From an uncultured Opitutia bacterium (GTDB taxonomy: Bacteria; Verrucomicrobiota; Verrucomicrobiia; Opitutales; Opitutaceae): a DNA stretch of 64,000 bases. The DNA is taken from contig CAIONS010000048.1 in NCBI GenBank assembly GCA_903859715.1, positions 21,173 through 85,172 on the forward strand, written 5' to 3'. Shown here piece after piece: positions 9,455 to 17,612 of this stretch; position 1 is the first letter of the stretch; each line of letters starts with the position of its first letter. The translations under genes were made by a program, and so were the position numbers. The notes below the pieces were generated by a model, which saw only the letters and a program-made list of their open reading frames with translations, was not told where the DNA came from and did not search any database.

Positions 9455-10267
9455 TCAATGCTCTTGAAGCAATTTAGGACTGTTTCGTAGCGATGCGACG
9501 ACGATCCAGGCCGACGCAGCTAACAAGAAGGTCAGGAAGGTCTCGGACCATTGAGTCTGCGTTGAAGCCGCCCACGCAGGCACGGGGTGCGCGAAATAAC
9601 TCGGCAGCCAGACCAAGCCACCGAAAAGGCTGATCATGATGGCTTCCAGGGTCGCCGCCAAACGGGGTCGAAACCCAACAATAAGGCCGAGGCCCGCGGC
9701 AACGTGGCCGGCTCCGGTAAGATACACGAAGCCCATCCGACCGGGCAGCCACGCCGGCACCATGGCCGCGGTATATGTGGCGTAGGCGAAATGTGCGGCG
9801 CCATACACCACGCACGCCGCACCAAAAAGAACGCGCGCCGCATGAAGCGCCCGGTTGCCAGTCATTATTGTCACCTGTGGCGCGGATAATTGCCGGCGCA
9901 GCATAGCATGGAGAATCCATATGCCTGCCAGTGATCCCAAGGCTTCGCTCATACCGTACCAGGAGCCGATGATCAGGGGCTTGGACAAAATTGGGTGCAC
10001 GCCTGCCATGGCCCAGATCGCTTCGTACACTCCGATCATGATCGCGCTGGCCAAAGCGGTGCGCGCAAAAAACAGGCCGGCACTGGCCGCCAGCAAGATC
10101 GCCCCAGACCCATACACCCAAACATCCGGCCAGGGAAACGAAGCCGGAAACGGCCCCATGATCGGCGCAAAGTTGCCGTAGACCAAACTGAGTCCGGCCA
10201 GGCCGGCTAGCGAGATTCCGTAGAGAGCATGGCCGAATCCGGTTATTCGCACGAGGAGAGCGCTCAT
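9455..10267 (-). CDS. DoxX-like multi-pass membrane protein, uncharacterised
   Basis: A 270-residue protein made of two similar halves, each with about four hydrophobic helices. Each half has a G-aromatic-Y-hydrophobic pattern (GFGHALYGISLAGLAGL and VVYGAAHFAYATYTAAM), as seen in DoxX/DUF4267-like proteins. No catalytic residues are apparent. It is in the same orientation as the SnoaL-like gene and both lie between the tRNA-Gly and its partial repeat, so they may have arrived together. Confidence 0.6.
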   Translation of the reverse strand: MSALLVRITGFGHALYGISLAGLAGLSLVYGNFAPIMGPFPASFPWPDVWVYGSGAILLAASAGLFFARTALASAIMIGVYEAIWAMAGVHPILSKPLIIGSWYGMSEALGSLAGIWILHAMLRRQLSAPQVTIMTGNRALHAARVLFGAACVVYGAAHFAYATYTAAMVPAWLPGRMGFVYLTGAGHVAAGLGLIVGFRPRLAATLEAIMISLFGGLVWLPSYFAHPVPAWAASTQTQWSETFLTFLLAASAWIVVASLRNSPKLLQEH

Positions 10268-10380
10268 AGACGTAGTGCGTGATTGATTTGAGACCCTGCA
10301 GAGCCCGGCCTTCCTTCGTCCGTTCGGCGACGGCGGGCAGCCTTTGCTCCCGCCTGCCTTACCGTCGGTTATCTCAAGGC

Positions 10381-10454
10381 TGGTGCGGGCGGCGGGAGTC
10401 GAACCCGCCTCTCATGCTTGGGAAGCACACATATTACCGATATACTACGCCCGC
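10381..10454 (-). tRNA. tRNA-Gly (anticodon TCC)
   Basis: On the minus strand the sequence starts GCGGGCG and ends CGCCCGC-A-CCA, giving a perfect 7-bp acceptor stem with an encoded CCA. The T arm is GCGGG-TTCGACT-CCCGC and the anticodon loop reads CTTCCCA, so the anticodon is TCC. The 3' end overlaps the repeat also found at 8862-8892. Confidence 0.95.
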
Positions 10455-10498
10455 AAAAACAACGGCCGAAACAAAAGGAGATCGCCGGCCCGCCGCAA

Positions 10499-11098
10499 TC
10501 ACGAATACGCGCGGCGGCCGTCCAGGGCACTCTTTAGCGTGACCGAATCCGCGTACAGCACGCCTCCGCCGCTCGGCAGGCCGAAGCCGATCCGCGTGGT
10601 CTTCACCGGCCGGCCTGTCGCCGCCAGTTGCTCCGTCAGGTAGTGACACGTCGCCTCGCCTTCGACGTCGTTCGAGAGCGCGAGGATCAGCTCGGTCACC
10701 TCCCCTGTCGCCACGCGCGCCAGCAGCGATGCGAAATTCAAATCGTTGGGACCCACCCCGTGGATTGGCGAAAGTTTCCCATGCAGCACATGATACGCCC
10801 CGCGGTACGCGCCGCTGCGTTCCAGCGCCACGAGGTCGGGCACATGCTCGACGACACAGACGACCGAGCCGTCGCGCCGCTCATCCGCGCAGATTGCGCA
10901 CAGTTCGCCCTCGGCCAGGTTGCCGCAGCGTGTGCAGCGCCGCACGGAGCGGGCCGCTTCCTCAAGTGCGGTCACCAACGCCGCCAGCCGCTCCGGTTTC
11001 TCCACGAGCAGATTCAGCGCAATCCGCTCCGATGAGCGGTAGCCCAGCCCCGGCAGCTGCTTCAGGTGCTTCTGCAGTTTCTCAAACGCCGGTGTCAT
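10499..11098 (-). CDS. recR: recombination mediator RecR
   Basis: This 199-residue protein works with RecO (and RecF) to load RecA at gaps and breaks. The N-terminal helix-hairpin-helix (LKQLPGLGYRSSERIAL) is followed by a four-cysteine zinc finger, C-x2-C and C-x2-C (RCTRCGNL, LCAICAD). A Toprim domain has VVEHVPDLVALERSG and ALSNDVEGEAT, and the C-terminal Walker-like region is RIGFGLPSGG. The length is standard. It is transcribed in the same direction as ybaB, a common pairing, but a palindromic repeat separates the two here and no dnaX is next to them. Confidence 0.96.
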   Translation of the reverse strand: MTPAFEKLQKHLKQLPGLGYRSSERIALNLLVEKPERLAALVTALEEAARSVRRCTRCGNLAEGELCAICADERRDGSVVCVVEHVPDLVALERSGAYRGAYHVLHGKLSPIHGVGPNDLNFASLLARVATGEVTELILALSNDVEGEATCHYLTEQLAATGRPVKTTRIGFGLPSGGGVLYADSVTLKSALDGRRAYS

Positions 11099-11118
11099 GA
11101 CTTAATACCAACCCGTTG

Positions 11119-11256
11119 AACCACGAATGGACACGAATCCACACGAATAAAGGCCCGGGAAAATCAGAGTCAGAGATCGGTTTGGGGAATCAGAACGGCG
11201 GAAAACGAATTTCTGTCTGCTCTCAAAATTCGTGTGCATTCGTGTCCATTCGTAGT
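11119..11256. repeat. inverted repeat with CACGAATGGACACGAAT units
   Basis: The left arm (11119-11149) and right arm (11229-11256) are near-perfect inverted copies built of ACACGAAT units. They enclose about 80 bases of unrelated sequence between recR and ybaB. Similar GAAT-type palindromes are common in intergenic spaces of soil bacteria. Transcribed, it would form a long hairpin. Confidence 0.75.
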
Positions 11257-11276
11257 TTCCCGGAATGGTTCCGGTC

Positions 11277-11585
11277 TCAGAACGCTCCCGGCAGCTTGAA
11301 CGCCGACGTCACCTTTTCCATTTCGGTGTCGTTGTAGGTCTTTGCCTGCTTGGCGGCGTCCTGCACGGCGGCGAGCAGCGTGTCCGCCACCGTCTTCGCG
11401 TCTTCCTTCAGGAATTCCGGGTCGAGCGTCAGCGCGAGGAACTTGCCCGCGCCGTTGATCTTGAGCTTCACCGCGCCGCCGCCGCTGGTGACCTCGATCT
11501 CCTTGGCTTCGAGCTGAGTTTGGAGCGCCTCGATGCCGCGCTGCATTTTCTGGGCTTGTTTGAGAAGAGTGCCTACGCCGGCCAT
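11277..11585 (-). CDS. ybaB: YbaB/EbfC family nucleoid-associated protein
   Basis: A 102-residue DNA-binding protein that forms tweezer-like dimers. The N-terminal helix LLKQAQKMQRGIEALQTQL is followed by the beta sheet with TSGGGAVKLKINGAGKFLAL and LDPEFLKEDAKTVADTLLAAV. The start is the ATG ending at 11585 (MAGVGTLLKQ); the reading frame extends further upstream but only into a repetitive leader. It lies upstream of recR on the same strand. Confidence 0.93.
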   Translation of the reverse strand: MAGVGTLLKQAQKMQRGIEALQTQLEAKEIEVTSGGGAVKLKINGAGKFLALTLDPEFLKEDAKTVADTLLAAVQDAAKQAKTYNDTEMEKVTSAFKLPGAF

Positions 11586-11597
11586 AAGTGGAAGGGG

Positions 11598-11626
11598 GTT
11601 GAGAGTTGAGAGAGGAAAGTTGAGAG
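11598..11626. repeat. GTTGAGAG low-complexity repeat
   Basis: Just upstream of the ybaB start (minus strand), GTTGAGAG-type units occur three times in a row with small changes. The same type of unit, written in the opposite direction (CTCTCAGC), is found inside the coding region at 34185-34216. Confidence 0.6.
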
Positions 11627-11638
11627 CCGCCCGGCATT

Positions 11639-12553
11639 CTAACGCGACAACAAAGTGGCGTAGCCTTCCCGGAAACTCGGAAACCGCGGCTGCCAGCCCA
11701 AGAATGCCTTCAGCCGGGCATTCAGGATGATCCGGTCGGGCGTCACGGACCGGCGTCCGGCCGCCGGCACGCCGGTGAACCGTGGCGCTGGCACGCCGAG
11801 GCGCGCGGCCAGCCAAGCCGCAATCTCGGCCTTCGTCGCAGCGCCGTCATCGGTGACATTGAATACTCCGCTAGTGAGGGTCGCCGGAGCTCCAAATCCC
11901 GCCCAGATCGCCGTGCAGATGTCATCGCGGTGAATCAAATTCAAATGGTGATCGCCATTCCCCGAGACCTCGCCGGCCCGGACCTGGTCGATCAGATGAT
12001 GTCGGTCCGGACCGTAGATTCCAGCGAGGCGAAGGACGAATGTCCTCGTTGTGGGACGGGTGCCCCCACCCGCCATTCCCTCGAGCAGCAACCGCTCCGT
12101 CTCGACCAGCACCGCCGCACGTTCATCGCGCCCGGAGACCGGTGCCGACTCATCCACCCGCACACCGCCGTCCTGCGGATAGACCGAGGTGCTGCTCGTA
12201 TAGACCAGTGTGCCGACCGGCCCGTGCCGTCGCGTCCACGTGAGGATCGATTTCATCCCTTCCCGATAACTGCGCCGGTAGCCCTCCACTCCACCGCCAC
12301 CCGAGCTAACCGCGTTGAGCACGAAATCCGCCTCACTCGCGACTGCCCCGTGCCAGGTATCGTCCGCGAGATCCGCCACGATGGTCTCGATCCCAGCCGC
12401 GCGAAGGACGGCGGCCTTCTCCCCGTTTCGCGTCAGCGCCGTGACCCGCAGGCCGCGGGCCAGTGCCTGCCGGGCGACTTCGCCGCCGACATACCCGCAG
12501 CCGAAAACCACAAGGTGCTTTCCTGCAAAATTTCCGTGGGCTTCCGGGTTCAT
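11639..12553 (-). CDS. NAD(P)-dependent epimerase/dehydratase (extended SDR)
   Basis: A 304-residue Rossmann-fold protein. The dinucleotide motif VFGCGYVGGEVARQAL is at residues ~15-30, and the catalytic Ser/Thr stretch LVYTSSTSVYP supplies S and Y, although the usual YxxxK is not intact (VYPQDG). It resembles the YeeZ-like group of atypical SDRs. The substrate is unknown. The gene is divergent from the DJ-1 gene and the two start regions overlap at a shared CATG. Confidence 0.8.
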   Translation of the reverse strand: MNPEAHGNFAGKHLVVFGCGYVGGEVARQALARGLRVTALTRNGEKAAVLRAAGIETIVADLADDTWHGAVASEADFVLNAVSSGGGGVEGYRRSYREGMKSILTWTRRHGPVGTLVYTSSTSVYPQDGGVRVDESAPVSGRDERAAVLVETERLLLEGMAGGGTRPTTRTFVLRLAGIYGPDRHHLIDQVRAGEVSGNGDHHLNLIHRDDICTAIWAGFGAPATLTSGVFNVTDDGAATKAEIAAWLAARLGVPAPRFTGVPAAGRRSVTPDRIILNARLKAFLGWQPRFPSFREGYATLLSR

Positions 12554-12572
12554 GCCTGCTCAACTCACACAC

Positions 12573-13121
12573 ATGCCCACGGTCCTAGCAATCCTCGCGG
12601 AGGGATTTGAGGAAATCGAAGCCACGGCGCCCATCGATCTGCTGCGTCGCGCCGGTGCCGAGGTCACCGTTTCTGGTCTGGGCGAGGGCATCCATGTCAC
12701 GGGCCGCAGCGGGCTCACGCTGCATGCCGACACGACCCTCGCCGCGCTCGAGGCGGCCGGCGCCAACGACTACGACTGCGTGCTCCTGCCCGGCGGTCCG
12801 GGCGTAAAACATCTCCGGGCCGATCCGCGCGTGCGGGCGCTCGTGTTGCGCCAGCAGGCGGCCGGACGCTGGCTCGCGGCTATTTGCGCCGCGCCTACGG
12901 TGTTGCACGACGCCGGCTTGCTTGCCGGCCGTCGCTACACGGCGCATTTCTCGGTCGCTGCAGAGTTGCCGGACATCCTCGCGGGCGAGCGCGTCGTCGC
13001 CGATGGCAACATCCTGACTTCGCGCGGGGCTGGCACGTCACTGGAGTTCGGGTTGCTGGTGATCGACAAGCTCTTTTCCGCCGAGAAAGCTCGCGAAGTC
13101 GCCCGCTCGATCTGCCTGTAG
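12573..13121 (+). CDS. DJ-1/PfpI family protein (YajL-like)
   Basis: A 182-residue single-domain protein of the DJ-1 superfamily, members of which act as cysteine-dependent stress-response proteins, with glyoxalase or deglycase activity reported for some. The conserved glutamate is E15 (GFEEIEA). The nucleophile elbow with C105 is AAICAAPTVL, followed by H/D residues in TAHFS and the TSRGAGTSLEFGL C-terminal helix. I start at ATG 12573; ATG 12552 is possible but would add seven residues overlapping the divergent gene start. Confidence 0.88.
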   Translation: MPTVLAILAEGFEEIEATAPIDLLRRAGAEVTVSGLGEGIHVTGRSGLTLHADTTLAALEAAGANDYDCVLLPGGPGVKHLRADPRVRALVLRQQAAGRWLAAICAAPTVLHDAGLLAGRRYTAHFSVAAELPDILAGERVVADGNILTSRGAGTSLEFGLLVIDKLFSAEKAREVARSICL

Positions 13122-13290
13122 CGCCTCCCGCTATCAACGGGATTGCCAAGGCCTGTCGTTGGCGTTGGTCTTTTATCATTAGGGGTTTAAGCCCAAAATC
13201 TTACCTCGCGATGGTGTCAGCTCCCTTTGCCTGCCCGCCCGGTCGCTCCCTACCGGAAGTGACGGGGCGAAGCCTTCCCCCGATCCTCCC

Positions 13291-14142
13291 ATGTGTGGCA
13301 TAGCCGGCTTTGTCAGCGCCCGCGATTCGGGCGAATTCCGCACCGCGGCGGTCGACCGGATGTGCGCCGCCATGCTTCATCGCGGACCCGACGATGCGGG
13401 CATCGAGACGCATGGCGACGCCACGATCGGCATGCGCCGGCTGGCGATCTTCGATCCGGCAAACGGCCATCAGCCGATGACGACCGCGGACGGGCGGTTC
13501 CGGATCGTGTTCAACGGTGCGATCTACAACTTCCGCACCCTGCGTGACGAACTGGCGGCGTCGGGCCTGACGTTTCACACGCAGTGCGACACCGAAGTCC
13601 TGCTCGCGGCCTACGCGCACTGGGGCGAAGCCTGTCTCGGTCGTTTGCGCGGCATGTTTGCCTTCGCGGTCTGGGATAACCGCGAGCAAACCCTTTTCCT
13701 AGCGCGTGATCCGTTCGGCATCAAGCCGCTCTACTACCGGCACGACGGCCCGAAGCTGGTCTTTGCTTCCGAGTTGAATGCCCTGCTCACCTCCGGTGCC
13801 GTCGCCGGCGAAATCGATCCACGCTCCGTCGCCGATTATCTCGGGTGGTTCGCCGTCCCTGCGCCCCGAACCATCTACCGTGGTATCTTCAGCCTGCGGC
13901 CGGGCGAATGCGCCACCTTCCGTGCCGGGCAACTGCAGCTCAGGTCCTATTGGAATTTCCGGTCGATCCCCCGCGACCTGCCCGTCGCGACGAGCCCGGA
14001 GGAATTCACCCGCGAACTGCGCGCCCGCCTCGAGGATACGATCCGCGCCTATGTCGTGGCGGACGTACCGGTGGGAGCGTTTCTCTCAGGCGTCTGCTTC
14101 GCCGTGAAACAACTTGCCTCGCCGGCAAAGCGCTTAAGTTAG
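13291..14142 (+). pseudogene. asparagine synthetase B, truncated after the glutaminase domain
   Basis: Residues 1-~190 form an intact class II glutamine amidotransferase domain: the nucleophile Cys2 in MCGIAGF, HRGPDDAGIE, NGAIYNF and RDPFGIKPLYY. The synthetase half then begins normally, but after VPVGAFLSG (residues 260-267), where the ATP-binding SGGxDSS motif should be completed, the frame runs into 16 unrelated residues and stops. Full-length AsnB-type proteins are about 600 residues. The gene cannot make asparagine as it stands. A glutaminase fragment might still be produced. The break at about 14091 is abrupt, suggesting a deletion or rearrangement that joined it to the leader of the next gene. 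Confidence 0.85.
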
Positions 14143-14152
14143 GACCTGTCCC

Positions 14153-15544
14153 ATGCTAAAATCGTATGATTTCGTCATCATCGGCGGAGGCAGCGCCGGC
14201 TTCAATGCCGCCCGCATCGCCACGGATCTCGGTCTGAAAACCGCCATCATCGACGGGGCGCGCGATCTCGGCGGCCTTTGCATCCTCCGCGGCTGCATGC
14301 CGTCAAAGACGCTGCTTTACATGGCGGAGGTGCTGCATCTTGCCCAAAAAGGGAAAACCTTCGGACTGAAGATTCCTTCGGCCCGCGCCGACATGCGCGC
14401 CATCCATGCCCGGAAGAAGAAGATCATTGCCGAGTTTGCCGCCTATCGCGCCAAGGCGCTCAAGTCCGGCAAGTTCGACCTCATCCGCGCTTACGCCCGG
14501 TTCCGCGATGCCCACACGCTGGAACTCTCCAATGGCCAGACCATTCGCGCCCAGCATATCCTGATCGGCACCGGTTCCAAGGTCAGCGTTCCACCGGTGC
14601 CCGGCTTGGCCGCCGCGAAATTCTGGACCAGCGATGAGGTGCTTGAACTCGATTTCATCCCCAAGAGCGTGCTCGTGCTCGGCGGCGGCATCGTCGCCTG
14701 CGAACTCGCCCAATTTCTCAATCGCATCGGCACCCGGGTGACGCTGATCCAGCGCAGCCCGAATATCCTGCGGGACCACTCCGCGGATGCGTCCTGCGTC
14801 GTTCAACAGGCCTTCGCCAACGAAGGGATCGAATTGTTCGTCGGCACCCAGATCGAAAAGATCGTGCAGGACAAACGTGGTACGGTCGTGACGTTTATCC
14901 ATGACGGCAAGCGCATCACCCGGCGTGCCGCTCATCTCTTCAACGCACTGGGACGGGAGCCCAACACCGCGGCACTCGGTCTGGCCGCAGCCGGCGTCCG
15001 TACGCGTTCCAATGGCCAAATCATCATCAACCGCTGGCAACAGACGGCTGTCCCCCACATTTACGCCGCGGGCGACTGCTCGGGGCCGCACGAGATTGTT
15101 CACATCGCCATCCAGCAGTGCGAACTCGCTGCGCGCCACGCCGCGGGTCTGAAGAAACTGAAGCCCGTCGACTGGTCGCTCCTGCTCAACGTGGTCTTCA
15201 CGGATCCGCAGCTCGCCACCATCGGACGGCTCGAAAGGGAGTTGGATGAGGCGGGCGCGCCCTATGTATGCGCATCGTATCCTTTCAACGATCATGGCAA
15301 ATCCATCCTCATGGATGCCAACTATGGCTACGTGAAGGTCATCGCCGAGCCGAAGCATGGGCGCATCCTCGGCGCCGAGATCGTCGGCAAGGACGCCGGG
15401 GAACTCATCCATGCCTTCAGCGGCCCGCTGGCCATGCGCGCGACTGTTTTCGATCTGCTCCGCGCGCCATGGTATCATCCCACCCTGGCAGAAATCATCA
15501 CTTACCCGCTCGAGGAGCTTGCGGATAAGATCCGGGCAAAATGA
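14153..15544 (+). CDS. class I pyridine nucleotide-disulfide oxidoreductase (Lpd/MerA-like)
   Basis: A 463-residue FAD- and NAD(P)-dependent reductase. The FAD motif is IIGGGSAGFNAARIA at residues 9-23, and the redox disulfide pair is C43/C48 in GGLCILRGCMPSK. The NAD motif is VLVLGGGIVACELAQFL and the second FAD motif is IYAAGDCSG. The dimerisation domain carries WYHPTLAEII, where the HP pair takes the place of the HAHPT catalytic base of Lpd. It is more like the mercuric reductase-type or uncharacterised branch than the true E3 at 41280-42677. It starts 10 bases after the broken asnB frame. Confidence 0.88.
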   Translation: MLKSYDFVIIGGGSAGFNAARIATDLGLKTAIIDGARDLGGLCILRGCMPSKTLLYMAEVLHLAQKGKTFGLKIPSARADMRAIHARKKKIIAEFAAYRAKALKSGKFDLIRAYARFRDAHTLELSNGQTIRAQHILIGTGSKVSVPPVPGLAAAKFWTSDEVLELDFIPKSVLVLGGGIVACELAQFLNRIGTRVTLIQRSPNILRDHSADASCVVQQAFANEGIELFVGTQIEKIVQDKRGTVVTFIHDGKRITRRAAHLFNALGREPNTAALGLAAAGVRTRSNGQIIINRWQQTAVPHIYAAGDCSGPHEIVHIAIQQCELAARHAAGLKKLKPVDWSLLLNVVFTDPQLATIGRLERELDEAGAPYVCASYPFNDHGKSILMDANYGYVKVIAEPKHGRILGAEIVGKDAGELIHAFSGPLAMRATVFDLLRAPWYHPTLAEIITYPLEELADKIRAK

Positions 15545-15578
15545 GGCGCCCGCTCCAGTATCCCAAGCCCGTGGCGAC

Positions 15579-15660
15579 TCAGTAGCAGCCGACGTGAGGA
15601 GGCTGGGTTTGAGCGCCTGCGTGTCAGTCCATCCAGCCTCCTCACGTCGGCTGCTACTGA
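15579..15660. repeat. perfect 28-bp inverted repeat overlapping the hisA stop codon
   Basis: Arms 15579-15606 and 15633-15660 are exact reverse complements (GTAGCAGCCGACGTGAGG core) around a 26-base loop. It lies between two convergent genes and would fold into a very stable hairpin, possibly acting as a bidirectional terminator. The hisA TAG stop (15654-15656) lies inside the right arm, so the element supplies the end of that gene. Confidence 0.85.
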
Positions 15661-16394
15661 TCGGAGCCTGACTTGGCGATGGCCAGCAGATCCCTGAGCT
15701 CCACCCGCGCCTCGTAAAGCGCCTTGCCCACGATCACGCCGTCCAACCGGGCGTGACGCTGCGTCAGCTGGGCCAATGCGATCACATCCTCGCGACGGCT
15801 CACGCCCCCGCTGGCGATCACCTGGAAATTACCCGCCTGCAACATGGCTTCCTGCGCGGGAAAGTTCGGGCCGGTCAGCATGCCATCCGTGCCAATATCG
15901 GTGTGGATAAGGGTGCGAACGCCCAGGGCATCCATGCGCCGCGCCAGCGCCAGCGCACTCATCCCCGCCGTACTCACCCATCCTTTGACCGCCACCTGGC
16001 CGTTCTTCGCATCGATGCCGACTGCGATCTTTTCCCCGAAGGCCTGCACAAGTTCGGCCACGAAGGCCTCGCTCTCCGCGGCACGCGTCCCGATGACCAC
16101 CCGGCTCACGCCAAAGCCCAGGGCCCGCTCGACCGCAGCCCGGGTGCGGAGCCCCCCACCCAGCTGTACCTTCATGCCCAGCGCAGCGATCGCCTGCACC
16201 ACCGGAAGGTTCGCCGGCTCGCCCGCGAAGGCGCCGTCGAGGTCGACCACGTGCACCCAGTGCGCTCCTGCCGCCCGGAATTGCGCAGCCACGTCCGCGG
16301 GATTTTCCGCATAAACCGTCTCTTGGTCGGCGCGGCCTTGGGTGAGCCGCACGCAGCGGCCAGCCTTGATGTCGATGGCGGGATAGATGGTCAT
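15654..16394 (-). CDS. hisA: phosphoribosylformimino-5-aminoimidazole carboxamide ribotide isomerase
   Basis: Fourth step of histidine biosynthesis, an Amadori isomerisation by a (beta/alpha)8 barrel. The 246 residues have the two-fold repeat with catalytic aspartates: D8 in YPAIDIKAGRCVRL and the second in HTDIGTDGML. Phosphate-binding glycines are in QLGGGLRT and VIASGGVS. I use the ATG ending at 16394 (MTIYPAID); the frame is open further upstream but non-homologous. The usual neighbours hisH and hisF are absent. The C-terminal codons and stop run into a palindromic repeat. Confidence 0.95.
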   Translation of the reverse strand: MTIYPAIDIKAGRCVRLTQGRADQETVYAENPADVAAQFRAAGAHWVHVVDLDGAFAGEPANLPVVQAIAALGMKVQLGGGLRTRAAVERALGFGVSRVVIGTRAAESEAFVAELVQAFGEKIAVGIDAKNGQVAVKGWVSTAGMSALALARRMDALGVRTLIHTDIGTDGMLTGPNFPAQEAMLQAGNFQVIASGGVSRREDVIALAQLTQRHARLDGVIVGKALYEARVELRDLLAIAKSGSDQ

Positions 16395-16480
16395 CCATCC
16401 CCATGGACTCATGCAAAGCGGCCGGGAGGCAAAGAAGAAATTTTCTTTGCGCCTTTCCGCCTTTGGGCGACCGTTAACCC

Positions 16481-17548
16481 ATGCCTTCCTATCAAGCCCC
16501 ATTGTTCCTCACTGAGCTTCTTCATGCCCGCTCCCCTTCGGGCTACGAATCCGAGGCCCAGGCCGTGTTCGACCATTACGTCAAACCCGCCGCTGATACC
16601 TACACCAACGATGCTCTCGGCAACCGGATCGCCACCCTCAACCCCGCCGGCGATCCCGTCCTCATGCTCGCCGGCCATATGGATGAACTCGGTCTCATCA
16701 TTACGTACGTCAACAAGGACGGCTTCATCTACTTTGACACCATCGGTGGTCACGATCGCACGGTCATCTCCGGCCGTCGTGTCATCATCCAGACCGCCGC
16801 CGGCCCCATCAAGGGCGTGACGGGCAAGCGCGCCATTCACCTGATGGATGACGCTGATCGCAAGAAGGTACCGGAGATCCACGAGATCTGGATCGATATC
16901 GGCGCCCGCACCAAGAAGGAGGCGCTGGAGCGCGTCGCCATCGGCGATGTCGCGACGTACGACCACGAGTTCGAGCTGTTCCACGGCAGCATCGGCGCAG
17001 CCCGGGCATTCGATAACAAGGTCGGCGCGTACATCGTCGGCGAAACCCTGATCCGGCTGGCCAAGGAGAATAAGAAACTCGCCGCGAAGATCGTGAGCGT
17101 CGCAACCTCCCAGGAAGAGATCGGCGTCCGGGGCGCCACCACCGCAGCCTACGCGGTGAATCCGCACATCGCCGTGGCGGTCGATGTGGGCCATGCCACC
17201 GACCACCCGGACTGCGACAACCGCAAATACGGCGAAACCAAGCTCGGCGGCGGCCCCATCCTTTGCCGCGGGGCGAACATCAACCCCAAGGTCTACCAAC
17301 GGCTGCTCGCCGCCGCGAAGAAAGCCAAGATTCCCTACCAGTTCGACGCCGATCCTCGTCCGACCGGCACCGACGCCCGTGCCATCCAGATGGGCCGGGG
17401 CGGTGTGGCCACGGGCCTGATCTCAATCCCTCTGCGCTACATGCACACGCCGAGCGAGGTGGTGGATCTCGAGGACGTGGAACGCTGCGTCAAACTCCTC
17501 GTCGAATTCGCCAAAGGCCTTGAGAAGGGCGATTACGCCCACTGGTGA
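16481..17548 (+). CDS. M42 family metallopeptidase (glutamyl aminopeptidase/endoglucanase M type)
   Basis: A 355-residue dinuclear-zinc aminopeptidase of the TET-forming M42 family, cytoplasmic. Metal ligands and catalytic residues are visible in AGHMDELGLI (H and D), FDNKVGAYI (D), SQEEIGVRGA (catalytic E plus ligand E), AVDVGHATD (D) and the C-terminal RYMHTPSEV (H). The start is ATG 16481, divergent from hisA. Confidence 0.93.
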   Translation: MPSYQAPLFLTELLHARSPSGYESEAQAVFDHYVKPAADTYTNDALGNRIATLNPAGDPVLMLAGHMDELGLIITYVNKDGFIYFDTIGGHDRTVISGRRVIIQTAAGPIKGVTGKRAIHLMDDADRKKVPEIHEIWIDIGARTKKEALERVAIGDVATYDHEFELFHGSIGAARAFDNKVGAYIVGETLIRLAKENKKLAAKIVSVATSQEEIGVRGATTAAYAVNPHIAVAVDVGHATDHPDCDNRKYGETKLGGGPILCRGANINPKVYQRLLAAAKKAKIPYQFDADPRPTGTDARAIQMGRGGVATGLISIPLRYMHTPSEVVDLEDVERCVKLLVEFAKGLEKGDYAHW

Positions 17549-17561
17549 TTTCTCATCCGAG

Positions 17562-17590
17562 AAAAACCGCGGTTTCTACCGCGGCTTTTT
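17562..17590. terminator. rho-independent terminator, probably bidirectional
   Basis: Stem CCGCGGT (17567-17573) pairs with ACCGCGG (17578-17584) around a 4-base loop, flanked by AAAAA on the left and CTTTTT on the right. It lies between the convergent M42 peptidase and clpX genes, so it can stop transcription from either side. Confidence 0.85.
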
Positions 17591-17612
17591 AATTTTGAAT
17601 TCAGCCCGGGAC

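Noticed and set aside
15545..15660. Insertion sequence between the flavoprotein reductase and hisA
   Set aside because: Only a perfect hairpin of about 80 bases, with no transposase or target duplication.
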